Shown here: piece by piece, positions 54,025 through 62,871 of the stretch
How positions within the stretch are numbered: position 1 is the stretch's first letter
Layout: each line of letters opens with the position of its first letter
Assembly: GCA_026393275.1 (NCBI GenBank)
Contig: JAPLAM010000060.1
Coordinates: forward strand, 62,001 to 126,000
From: Arthrobacter sp.
GTDB taxonomy: Bacteria > Actinomycetota > Actinomycetes > Actinomycetales > Micrococcaceae
Direction of reading: 5' to 3'
DNA length: 64,000 nucleotides
Translations under genes and position numbers: made by a program
The notes under the pieces: model-generated
Databases searched by the model: none
Told to the model about the DNA's origin: nothing
What the model saw: the letters and a program-made list of their open reading frames with translations, nothing else

Positions 54025-54549
54025 GTGGATTCAGGACAGCTCGTAGGCATCATCGTCGGCGTCGTGGTGGTACTCGCGATCATCGCAGTGGCGCTCTATT
54101 TCAACCGCAAGCGCAAGACCGTCGCGGACCGGAACCGGGCCGCGGAAATGCGGGAAAAGGCAGAGGCTGACCAGCTGGCCGCCAGGGACCACGAAGCCAA
54201 GGCGGCACGCGCGGAAGCCGACGCCAAGGCCGCCGAAGTCGAAGCCGAACGCCTCCGCATGCAGGCCCGCGGCACGCAGCAGGAGGCGCAGACCGTCCGC
54301 GCCGGCGCCGAGGAGCAGCTCCGCCGGGCCGACGAGGTCGATCCGGACGTCGTCACGACCGAGCGCGGCGACACCGAGCACGGCGACACGCAGACGCGCG
54401 ACGCCCACCCCCAGGAGGAACTGCGCCGCGACCGGGGCGACCGCGAGCGTCCGGCGGCAAGCGGCGACACCGCCGCGATCCGGGAGGACACCGCGGCGGA
54501 ACGGCGCGACACCGAGGATCCGCACGGCGAACGGCCGCGCAACCTCTGA
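54025..54549 (+). CDS. single-TM protein with charged coiled-coil tail
   Basis: GTG start; LVGIIVGVVVVLAIIAVALYFNRKRKTVADRNRAAEMREKAEADQLAARDHEAKAARAEADAKAAEVEAERL. Confidence 0.75.
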   Translation: MDSGQLVGIIVGVVVVLAIIAVALYFNRKRKTVADRNRAAEMREKAEADQLAARDHEAKAARAEADAKAAEVEAERLRMQARGTQQEAQTVRAGAEEQLRRADEVDPDVVTTERGDTEHGDTQTRDAHPQEELRRDRGDRERPAASGDTAAIREDTAAERRDTEDPHGERPRNL

Positions 54550-54598
54550 GGCACTGGAACGGCGAGGGCCGCTGGGCTACCCCGCCGATCAGCGCCGA

Positions 54599-55345
54599 TC
54601 AGCGCCGGGTGGGAGCCTTGGCGGAGGGGCGGGCCGGGACTTTCGGAGCGGCTTTAACCGGCGCCTTTGCTGATGCTTTGGCAGCCGACGACGTCGGGGC
54701 GGACCGTTTGGCCGCGGGTGCAGGCGTCCGCGCCGTCGACGCCCGTGGGGTGGGAGTCCGCGGTGCAGCGGCCCGCGGCGCCGAGGTCCCCGGTGCCGAG
54801 ACGCGGGGCGCAGCGGCCCGCGGCGCCGGTGTCCGGGGCGCTGAGGTACGGGCCGACGCCGGCCGGGCAGCGGGTTTGCGCGTGACCGGGCGCCGGGACA
54901 CGGTGACTGGGCGCCGGGACGCGTAGCCGGCGCGCGGTGCCGGGCCGCGGCCGGGCAGGACCGTCCCGGCGAGCAGCAGGAGCAGGGTCGCAGCGCCGGC
55001 GGCGGCCGAGAGATAGAAGTACAGGTCCGGGTGCTCGGCATCCACGGGGGCGGACAGCGCGTCCGGGGCGGCGTTGAAGGCGAGTCCCCACTGCCGCAGG
55101 AACGCGATGCCGAAGGCGATGAAGAGAAGGCTGCCCACGCCGCTCGCCAGCAGCGTCTTGTGCCGCCGTCGGATCACCACCTCCGCCACGCACGCCACGT
55201 AGGCGACGGCGGAGGCGGCGAGGAACCAGAGGGCCACCGTCTCGTTCAGGGTGGCGCCGGCGAGCACCAGCAGCGCCAGGGCGGCCAGCGACGCTCCGAT
55301 GGCGGTCTTACCGCTTTTACCCATGTGGCGCATGTGACTAATCAT
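54599..55345 (-). CDS. membrane protein with Ala/Pro/Arg/Lys-rich repetitive C-terminal tail
   Basis: Four hydrophobic segments then SARTSAPRTPAPRAAAPRVSAPGTSAPRAAAPRTPTPRAS...AKASAKAPVKAAPKVPARPSAKAPTRR. Confidence 0.75.
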   Translation of the reverse strand: MISHMRHMGKSGKTAIGASLAALALLVLAGATLNETVALWFLAASAVAYVACVAEVVIRRRHKTLLASGVGSLLFIAFGIAFLRQWGLAFNAAPDALSAPVDAEHPDLYFYLSAAAGAATLLLLLAGTVLPGRGPAPRAGYASRRPVTVSRRPVTRKPAARPASARTSAPRTPAPRAAAPRVSAPGTSAPRAAAPRTPTPRASTARTPAPAAKRSAPTSSAAKASAKAPVKAAPKVPARPSAKAPTRR

Positions 55346-55357
55346 CCCCGAGCGGGG

Positions 55358-55999
55358 CTACTTCACTACGTAGCCACGCATGATCGCCATGATTGCGGCG
55401 ACGCTCTGGGCCCGGGTCCGCTCGGGGTGGTAGGTCTTGCGGTCCAGTCCCACGACAAAACAGGCGCCGAAGATCGCGGTCTCCAGGCTGCCCCGGGAGA
55501 TCGCAGGATCCACGGGGTACTTGGCGGCCACGGCCTCGATCGCCGCGCCAATCACCCCGAGGAGCGGGCCCCGAAGCTCGGCGAAGGTGTCCTGCCACTC
55601 GCTGGGCGTCCGCCAGCTCTCGCTCATCCACAACCTCGCGAAGGAGGGGTACTCCGCCATGAAGTCCATGGCCTGGCCGATCATCTCGTCCATCGCCGCC
55701 AGCGGGTCAGCGGATTCGTCCGTGACGCTGAGCAGCCGCGAGATGAGGATGTCCACCCCGTGCCGGAGCAGCTGCGCGATCAGATCCGACTTGCTGCCGA
55801 AGTTGTAATACACCGTGCCCTTGGAGACCCCGGCGGCCGCGGCGATCTCGTCAACCGTCGCACCCGCGGCCCCGCGCTCCCCGATCAGCTCCATGGAGGC
55901 GTCGAACAGCTTCTGTTTGGTCGCGTTGGTGCGCCCGGGCCGGAGCTTCTTGGCTGCCTCGGCGTCGGGCGCCGCGGCCGCGCTGGGCGTGGTTCTCAT
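55358..55999 (-). CDS. TetR family regulator
   Basis: TKQKLFDASMELIGERGAAGATVDEIAAAAGVSKGTVYYNFGSKSDLIAQLLRHGVD; overlaps upstream gene stop by ATGA. Confidence 0.93.
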   Translation of the reverse strand: MRTTPSAAAAPDAEAAKKLRPGRTNATKQKLFDASMELIGERGAAGATVDEIAAAAGVSKGTVYYNFGSKSDLIAQLLRHGVDILISRLLSVTDESADPLAAMDEMIGQAMDFMAEYPSFARLWMSESWRTPSEWQDTFAELRGPLLGVIGAAIEAVAAKYPVDPAISRGSLETAIFGACFVVGLDRKTYHPERTRAQSVAAIMAIMRGYVVK

Positions 56000-58041
56000 A
56001 CGGCGATCTCCGGCTTCAGGGTTTTGAGGGTCCAGAACTTGTGCTTCCGGACGGCGACGGCGGACATTGCCAGTCCCAGCAAAGTGTAGCCAACCATGCC
56101 CAGCATGGTGGGCATGATGCTGGCCAGCTCGGCCCCGTAGATCAGGTGCCGCATGCCGTTGACCACGTAGCCCATCGGGAGGAGCTGGTGCACCACGTGC
56201 AGCGGCTCGGGCGTGGTCTGCCAGGGGAAGGTGCCCCCGGAGGAGACGAGCTGCAGGACGAGCAGGATTAGCACCAGCAGCTTGCCGGGCGAGCCGAGCA
56301 GCGCCACCACGCCCTGGATGATCGCGCTGAACGCCATGGCGGCGGCGAGCATCAGGACCCACATCAGGACGGGGTGGGCGGGATTGAGGCCCAGCCCGAC
56401 GTCCACCACCAGCGTCAGCAGGCTGGCCTGCACCGCGGCCACCGCCAGGAACGGCAGCCAGCCGCCGACGGCGATCTTCCACGTCGGCGCGTTGGACGCC
56501 AGGGCGCGCTGGGTGACCGGCCGCATGGCCTGGACCAGCATGAAGACACCGATCCAGAGCGCCAGGGTGAGGAAGAACGGTGCGAGTCCGGCCCCGTAGG
56601 AACCCGCCTTGGCCTGTGAGACGTTGCTGACGGCGACCGGGTCGGCCATGACCTTGGCGACGCTGTTCTTTTGCGCGCCGTCCGGGTTGGGGACCTTGCC
56701 GGCTCCCTTGGCCAGTTCGTCGGCGAGGGTCCCTGCGCCGTCGGACGCCTTTGCCGCGCCGCCCTCCAGCTGCGCCGCGCCGTCGTCGAGCTGTTGCGCG
56801 CCCTGGGAGAGTTTCTCCGCACCAGCCAGGGCATTCTGCTGGCCGCCGGCCAGTTCCGCGGTTCCGGCGGCGAGCCGGTCCGCGCCGGTGGAGGCTTGCC
56901 CGACGGCGTCGCTTAGGGCCGGGGCTGCCCCGGCCAGCTGTTTGGCCCCGGCGCTGACAGCGGCCGAGCCGTCCGCGAGTTGCTGGACCTGGGCCGCGGC
57001 ACCCTTGAGGGCGGCCGCCCCGCCGGCGGGCGGGGGCGCAGCGGCGGCATCGTAATCCGCGAGGATGGCGTCGGCCTGCGCCTGGTTGATCACCCCGGCG
57101 GCCAGCAGCCGGCCGTTGGAGGCCACCACCCGGCTGCGCTGGGCCTGCGCCGCGGCCTGTTCAGCGGACGCCAGCTGCCCGGCCGCGCCTTGCAGTTTGG
57201 CGTTCAGCGCGGCGTTGCCGGCGGCCACCTGGGCGGCGCCGTCGGCCAGCCGCTGCGCATCAGCGGGCAGCGCGGCGGTCTTGTCTTTGAGCTGTCCCAA
57301 GCCCGTGGCAAGCTGCTCGGCCCCGCCGTTCAGGGCGTTCGCGCCGTCGAGGAGCTTGCGCTGCCCGGCCACCAGCTCGCCGGCGCCGCTCTTGAGTCCC
57401 GAGGTGCCCTGGTGCAGGCTGACAGCGCCGTCGTGCAGCGATGACACGCCGCCGGCGAGGTCCCGGGCGCCGTCGGACGCCTTGAGCATCTGGGAATGGA
57501 TGGTGCCGAAGCCGGTGAGGAGCTGATTGGCGGTTTCCTCGCCGACCTCCTTCGCGACAGTGGTGTGGACGGCGGTGGTGAGCTTGTCCACGATCGTGCT
57601 GAGCAGGTAGTTGTTGGCGTCGTTGGTGGTGACGTTCAGCATGGCCTGGTTGGCGGCGTCGAAGTTTCCGGGAGATGCCAGGTTGGCGGAGAAATCCCGG
57701 GGAATCTTCAGCGCGAACGCGTACTTGCCGCTGCTCACACCCTCGTCCGCCGCCTCCGCGCTGGCGACGGTCTGCCAGTTGAAGACGTGGCCCTCCACGA
57801 GGCTATCGGCGACCTTCCGGCCGGCCTCCAGCCGGGTGCCGTCGGCCGCGCCGGCGCCGGTGTCCTCAACCACTAGCGCGGCGTCGACCTGGTCCAGCCT
57901 GCCGTAAGGATCCCAGTTCGCGTACAGGTACACCGCGCCGTAGAGCAACGGGACGAGGGTCAGCGCAATGATGGTCAGCTTCGGCAGCAGACCGCCGGTC
58001 ATGCGCTTGAGTTCTGAGCGGGCCAGCCGCAGCACGGTCAT
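55996..58041 (-). CDS. YhgE/Pip domain membrane protein
   Basis: ARSELKRMTGGLLPKLTIIALTLVPLLYGAVYLYANWDPYGRLDQVDAALVVEDTGA; repeated GA.L..G...L heptad-like region; C-terminal ABC-2-like TMs. Confidence 0.94.
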   Translation of the reverse strand: MTVLRLARSELKRMTGGLLPKLTIIALTLVPLLYGAVYLYANWDPYGRLDQVDAALVVEDTGAGAADGTRLEAGRKVADSLVEGHVFNWQTVASAEAADEGVSSGKYAFALKIPRDFSANLASPGNFDAANQAMLNVTTNDANNYLLSTIVDKLTTAVHTTVAKEVGEETANQLLTGFGTIHSQMLKASDGARDLAGGVSSLHDGAVSLHQGTSGLKSGAGELVAGQRKLLDGANALNGGAEQLATGLGQLKDKTAALPADAQRLADGAAQVAAGNAALNAKLQGAAGQLASAEQAAAQAQRSRVVASNGRLLAAGVINQAQADAILADYDAAAAPPPAGGAAALKGAAAQVQQLADGSAAVSAGAKQLAGAAPALSDAVGQASTGADRLAAGTAELAGGQQNALAGAEKLSQGAQQLDDGAAQLEGGAAKASDGAGTLADELAKGAGKVPNPDGAQKNSVAKVMADPVAVSNVSQAKAGSYGAGLAPFFLTLALWIGVFMLVQAMRPVTQRALASNAPTWKIAVGGWLPFLAVAAVQASLLTLVVDVGLGLNPAHPVLMWVLMLAAAMAFSAIIQGVVALLGSPGKLLVLILLVLQLVSSGGTFPWQTTPEPLHVVHQLLPMGYVVNGMRHLIYGAELASIMPTMLGMVGYTLLGLAMSAVAVRKHKFWTLKTLKPEIAV

Positions 58042-58733
58042 CGGGCGTCCTCGGTTTCGAAGTGAAGGTGGCTAGCAGTGGCCTCCGGAGTGTCCGTGGC
58101 CGCCGGTGCCGGGGCGGCGTTGCCGATGTCCGCGACTGGACCGGTCCAGTCCGGGGGGACGGCACCCACGGTGGCGACGACGGCGAGCGGCCGGCCGCCG
58201 TCGTACGCGAGCTCCTGCAGGCGCGGCAGCCAGTCGGCCGGATCGCCGCTGTGGCGGTCGGGGGAGTCCACCACCAGCAGGTCGGTGCGCGGATTGGCGA
58301 GCGCCAGAGCCGTGAGGAGCTCCAGGCGCCGGTGCGCGGGCAGGTCCTCGACCCAGTGCCCGGCGATGTCCTCGAAGCGGTTGACCTTGAGCCACGGCGT
58401 GCTGAGCAGCGCGCCCCGGAAGCGGCGGGGAATCAGGGCGAGGTCCTCGGTGACCAGGTCACGGACGCTCAGGTGCTGTTCCGGCTCGTTCACACGGGGG
58501 GCGTCGACGACGGCGCTCGCCTGCCGGAGCTGCTGGATCCGGGTGCCGCCGTCCCACTCGAGGGTGCCGGCGGAGGGCTTCATCCGGCCGCTCAGGGTCA
58601 GGGCCAGCGCGGTTCGCTGGTCCTGGCGTTTGCCGGTGACGAGCAGCAGCCCGCCCCGGGTGGCCTGCAGCGTGGTGGGTGGGAGCAGGAAGTCCCGCCG
58701 GCCGTTCACGTGGAGCTGTTGAACGCGGAGCAA
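58038..58733 (-). CDS. degenerate ABC ATPase-like protein coupled to YhgE
   Basis: ABC-type layout (GGLLLVTGKRQDQRTALALTLSGRMKPSAGTLEWDGG; TDLLVVDSPDRH) but non-canonical Walker A/B and signature; overlaps YhgE start by 4 bp. Confidence 0.75.
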   Translation of the reverse strand: MLRVQQLHVNGRRDFLLPPTTLQATRGGLLLVTGKRQDQRTALALTLSGRMKPSAGTLEWDGGTRIQQLRQASAVVDAPRVNEPEQHLSVRDLVTEDLALIPRRFRGALLSTPWLKVNRFEDIAGHWVEDLPAHRRLELLTALALANPRTDLLVVDSPDRHSGDPADWLPRLQELAYDGGRPLAVVATVGAVPPDWTGPVADIGNAAPAPAATDTPEATASHLHFETEDAR

Positions 58734-58772
58734 AGGAAGCCTTTCGCAGAAATGATCTGCTTCAAGGCTAAC

Positions 58773-58792
58773 TGAACTGACCGGTCAGTTCA
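58773..58792. promoter_or_regulatory. perfect 20-bp palindrome tgaactgaccggtcagttca, TetR-type operator
   Basis: tgaactgacc/ggtcagttca, 40 bp upstream of the 58733 start of the ATPase-YhgE-TetR operon. Confidence 0.8.
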
Positions 58793-58812
58793 AATAGGGG
58801 CGAGGAGTGGAC

Positions 58813-60270
58813 CTAGAGGCCGTACTCCTCCAGCAGCCGCAGCCACACCTCGCTGACCGTGGGGTAGGACGGGACGGCGTGCCAGAGCCGGTCCAGCGGG
58901 ACTTCCCCGACGACGGCGATCGTCGCCGCGTGCAGCAGCTCGGCAACGTCGGGGCCGGCGAAGGTGGCGCCCAGCAGCACCCTGCGGTCCTCGTCCACCA
59001 CCAGCTGGGCCCAGCCCTTGTAGTGCTCGGAATGCAGCGAGGAGCCAGCTACCTGGATGGGAAGCTCCACGGAGGAGGCCCGGTAGCCGTCCTTTTCGGC
59101 CTGCGCCAGGCTGCGGCCCACGTTTGCCAGCTCGGGGTCGGTAAAGACCACGTTGGGCACGGCGTGCTCGTCGGCGGTGTGGGCGTAGCGGCTCCACGGC
59201 GCGGGCTCGCCGCTCAGGGTGCCCCGGGCGCGGGCGGCAATGGCGTCACCGGTGGTCCGTGCCTCGTACTTGCCCTGGTGGGTCAGAAGCACCTTGCCCG
59301 CGGCGTCGCCGACGGCGTAGAGCCACGGGGCGCCGTCGTTCTCTGCCGCTCCCAGGACGACGCCGCTCGCGTCGGTCCCGAGCCGCAGGGCCTTTCCCTC
59401 CTCGGCGGCCAGGCCCACGCTCTCGAGGCCCACCCCTTCCAGAGCGGGGTGCCTGCCGGTGGCGACCAGGAGCTTGTCCACCGTGACGTTCCGGCCGCCG
59501 TCGAGGGTCAGCGTCAGGGAGCCGTCGTCGTTCTCCTTCACGCTTTGGGTGCCCGTGTGGAGGTGGAGTTCGACGCCGTCGGCGCGCAGCCCCGCCTGGA
59601 CCAGCTCGGACGCCGGCGCCGGGAACACTCCGAGCAGGCCGCCGCGGGCCACGAGTGTCACGGAGGCCCCGAGCCGGGCGAAGGCCTGGGCGAGTTCGGT
59701 GCCGGCCACGCCGCCGCCGAGCACGCCGAACCGCTGCGGGACCTGGCGGGCGGACGTGGCCTCCCGGGTGGTCCAGAAATCGACGTCGTCGAGGCCGTCG
59801 ACGGGCGGGATGCTGGGGCGTGACCCGGTGGCCAGCACGACAGCGTGGCGTGCCGCGAGGGTGTAGCTGTTACCGTCCAGGCCGGCCACCTCCGCGCGGC
59901 GCGGGCCGGTGATCCAGCCGTGGCCACGGATCAGTTCGATCCCGGTGTCCTCGACCCATTTGACCTGGCTGTCGTCCTGCCAGTTGGACGTGAAGTAGTC
60001 CCGCCGCTTCAGGACGGCCGCCGTGTTGAGCACCCCGGTGACGGCCTCCTCGGCGCCGGGCACGGTTTGGGCGCCGTGCAGCGCGGTGCCCGGCCGGAGC
60101 AAAGCCTTCGAGGGCATGCAGGCCCAGTAGGAGCACTCGCCGCCCACCAGCTCCGCTTCCACCAGGACGGCAGTAAGTCCGCCCCGTACCACACGCTCGG
60201 CCACGTTCTCGCCCACCGCGCCGGCCCCGATCACGATGACATCGAATTCACGCTCAATCTGTGCCGTCAT
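58813..60270 (-). CDS. FAD-dependent pyridine nucleotide-disulfide oxidoreductase
   Basis: FDVIVIGAGAVGENVAERVVRGGLTAVLVEAELVGGECSYWACMPSKALLRP (CX4C redox pair); HAVPSYPTVSEVWLRLLEE. Confidence 0.93.
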   Translation of the reverse strand: MTAQIEREFDVIVIGAGAVGENVAERVVRGGLTAVLVEAELVGGECSYWACMPSKALLRPGTALHGAQTVPGAEEAVTGVLNTAAVLKRRDYFTSNWQDDSQVKWVEDTGIELIRGHGWITGPRRAEVAGLDGNSYTLAARHAVVLATGSRPSIPPVDGLDDVDFWTTREATSARQVPQRFGVLGGGVAGTELAQAFARLGASVTLVARGGLLGVFPAPASELVQAGLRADGVELHLHTGTQSVKENDDGSLTLTLDGGRNVTVDKLLVATGRHPALEGVGLESVGLAAEEGKALRLGTDASGVVLGAAENDGAPWLYAVGDAAGKVLLTHQGKYEARTTGDAIAARARGTLSGEPAPWSRYAHTADEHAVPNVVFTDPELANVGRSLAQAEKDGYRASSVELPIQVAGSSLHSEHYKGWAQLVVDEDRRVLLGATFAGPDVAELLHAATIAVVGEVPLDRLWHAVPSYPTVSEVWLRLLEEYGL

Positions 60271-60502
60271 GGCAACAGCCTAACCCTGCCGGGAAACGCC
60301 GCCGCGGGGCCCTGGGCCGGTGCCGGACCGGCCGGGAACTGGCGCCGGACCGCAACTGCCTTGCCGGGCGGCGGCAACGTCTGCCTTGCCGAGGCGCCGC
60401 TGCCCGCCCGGGGGGGACTATGGGGCCCGGTTGCAGCTGTATTGGGCCGCCGCGCGGTGTCCGTGTCGAAGTGGCCCCGGACCGCAGCAGCCGGCCAACA
60501 AA

Positions 60503-60536
60503 AAAGATCCGCACCGGCGGGCCGGTGCGGATCTTC
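60503..60536 (-). terminator. hairpin terminator downstream of tRNA-Arg
   Basis: aaagatccgcaccggc-gg-gccggtgcggatctt followed on the minus strand by a T-run (tttttttgt). Confidence 0.9.
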
Positions 60537-60553
60537 GTTTACTGCTCTATTGG

Positions 60554-60627
<74 letters not shown>

Positions 60628-60739
60628 ATTCTCGGCTCTTTGGGAACTTCTCGCTCCCCGAACCTCGAATTACTTTACGCGAGATGGGTCCCTTGTTCCA
60701 AATCCACAGCCGTGTAATCTGCCCGACTAGACCGGTCTA

Positions 60740-60755
60740 CGTGACCTTAATCACA
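60740..60755. promoter_or_regulatory. CRP/GlxR-like site cGTGAccttaaTCACA upstream of pckG
   Basis: GTGA-N6-TCACA, compare TGTGA-N6-TCACA CRP-family consensus. Confidence 0.5.
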
Positions 60756-60905
60756 AATTCTCCAGTGTCTGGAGTTACGAATCCTTGAATTTCCGGGGTT
60801 TTTGGATTCCGGTCACGCCGTCAACCCGTATTTGGTCCTGAAAATGAATCCTCCGCGACACCTAGCATTTAGGACACACCACTGAACCCGAGGAAGGGAA
60901 CCGTA

Positions 60906-62738
60906 ATGGGCGATCTGGCGCGACTGCCGCTGCTTGAGGAAGCACCCACCACTCATGCTGGACTGCTGGCATGGGTAGAAGAGGTAGCCGAACTGACCCA
61001 GCCGGACCGGATCCACTGGGTTGATGGTTCGGAAGAGGAAAACACCCGGCTCACGGACGAGCTCGTAGCGGCCGGCACCCTGACCCGGCTGAACGAGAAG
61101 CTGTTCCCGAAGTCCTTCGCGGCGTTCTCGGACCCCGCGGACGTCGCCCGCGTCGAAGAGCAGACCTTCATCTGCTCCGAGAACGAACGCGAGGCAGGCT
61201 TCACCAACAACTGGATGGCCCCGGCGGAGATGAAGGAGAAGCTGCGCGGACTGTTCAGCGGCTCCATGCGCGGCCGCACCATGTACGTCATCCCGTTCGT
61301 CATGGGCCACCTTGACGCCGAGGACCCCAAATTTGGCGTGGAGATCACGGACAGTGCCTACGTCGTCGCCTCGATGCGCATCATGGCCACCATCGGCAGC
61401 GAAGTCCTGGACAAGATCACGGCCACCAATGCCTTCTTCGTGCCGGCCCTGCATTCGCTGGGCGCGCCGCTGGCCCCCGGCCAGGCCGACGTCGCGTGGC
61501 CGTGCAACCCGGACAAGTGGATTGTCCACTTCCCCGAGGAGCGGTCCATCTGGTCCTTCGGCTCCGGCTACGGCGGCAACGCCCTGCTCGGCAAGAAGTG
61601 CTACGCCCTGCGCATCGCCTCGGTCATGGCCCGCGACGAAGGTTGGCTGGCCGAACACATGCTCATCCTGAAGCTGACCTCCCCGGAGAAGAAGAACTAC
61701 TACATCTCCGCGGCCTTCCCCTCCGCCTGCGGCAAGACCAACCTCGCCCTGCTCGATCCCACGATCGAAGGCTGGGAAGTCGAGACCCTCGGCGACGACA
61801 TCACTTGGATGCGGATCGGCAAGGAAGGCGAGCTGCGCGCCACCAACCCGGAGGCAGGCCTCTTCGGCGTCGCCCCGGGCACCGGCTGGGGCACCAACCC
61901 GAATGCCATGCGTGCCATTGCCAAGGGACACAGCATCTTCACCAACGTCGCCCTCACGGACGACGGCGGCGTGTGGTGGGAGGGCATGACCGACGAGGTC
62001 CCGGCGCACCTGACCGACTGGCAGGGCAACTCGTGGACTCCTGCTTCGGACAAGCCCGCGGCCCACCCGAACTCCCGCTTCTGCACCCCGATCTCGCAGG
62101 TCGACATGCTGGCCGAGGAATACTTCAGCCCCGAAGGTGTGGAGCTCTCCGCGATCCTCTTCGGCGGCCGGCGCAAGACCACGGTCCCGCTCGTCACCGA
62201 GGCCCGCAGCTGGACCAACGGCATCTTCATGGGCTCGACGCTTTCCTCCGAGACCACGGCCGCGGCTGCCGGCCAGGTCGGCGTGCTGCGGCGCGACCCG
62301 ATGGCCATGCTGCCCTTCATCGGCTACGACGCCGGCGACTACCTGAACCACTGGATCAGCGTCTCCGGCAAGGCCAACCCCGCGCGGCTGCCGCGCATTT
62401 TCCTGGTCAACTGGTTCCGGCGCACGGCCGACGGCGGTTTCGCCTGGCCCGGCTTCGGCGACAACGCCCGTGTCCTCAAATGGGCCATCGAGCGCATCGA
62501 GGGCAAGGCCGACGCCATCGAGACCCCCATCGGCTTCGTTCCGACCGGCCACTCGCTGGACCTTACCGGCCTGGACCTGACCCACGCCCACGTGGAGGAC
62601 GCCGTCCGCGTGGACCGCGAGGAATGGGACGCCGAGCTGGCCTCCATCGAGGAGTGGTACGCGAAGTTCGGCGATTCGCTGCCGGACGCACTGCGCTCCG
62701 AGCTCGACTCCCTGAAGGAACGGATGTCCGCGCACTAG
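60906..62738 (+). CDS. pckG: phosphoenolpyruvate carboxykinase (GTP)
   Basis: [99 protein letters not shown]. Confidence 0.98.
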   Translation: MGDLARLPLLEEAPTTHAGLLAWVEEVAELTQPDRIHWVDGSEEENTRLTDELVAAGTLTRLNEKLFPKSFAAFSDPADVARVEEQTFICSENEREAGFTNNWMAPAEMKEKLRGLFSGSMRGRTMYVIPFVMGHLDAEDPKFGVEITDSAYVVASMRIMATIGSEVLDKITATNAFFVPALHSLGAPLAPGQADVAWPCNPDKWIVHFPEERSIWSFGSGYGGNALLGKKCYALRIASVMARDEGWLAEHMLILKLTSPEKKNYYISAAFPSACGKTNLALLDPTIEGWEVETLGDDITWMRIGKEGELRATNPEAGLFGVAPGTGWGTNPNAMRAIAKGHSIFTNVALTDDGGVWWEGMTDEVPAHLTDWQGNSWTPASDKPAAHPNSRFCTPISQVDMLAEEYFSPEGVELSAILFGGRRKTTVPLVTEARSWTNGIFMGSTLSSETTAAAAGQVGVLRRDPMAMLPFIGYDAGDYLNHWISVSGKANPARLPRIFLVNWFRRTADGGFAWPGFGDNARVLKWAIERIEGKADAIETPIGFVPTGHSLDLTGLDLTHAHVEDAVRVDREEWDAELASIEEWYAKFGDSLPDALRSELDSLKERMSAH

Positions 62739-62757
62739 CCTGCGGCTGATCCAACGA

Positions 62758-62798
62758 CGGCGGCCCCGCACCTTGCGAAAGGTGCGGGGCCGCCGCCG
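62758..62798 (+). terminator. hairpin terminator of pckG
   Basis: cggcggccccgcacctt-gcg-aaaggtgcggggccgccgccg then tttct. Confidence 0.88.
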
Positions 62799-62871
62799 TT
62801 TCTCTAATAGGGGCCTCCGCCGCCGAGGGTTCCCTGGCTGAGCGGAGCGAAGTTAGGGAGGCGGTGGGGAC

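Noticed and set aside
60813-62771. 652-aa minus-strand ORF opposite pckG
   Set aside because: Antisense shadow of PEPCK.
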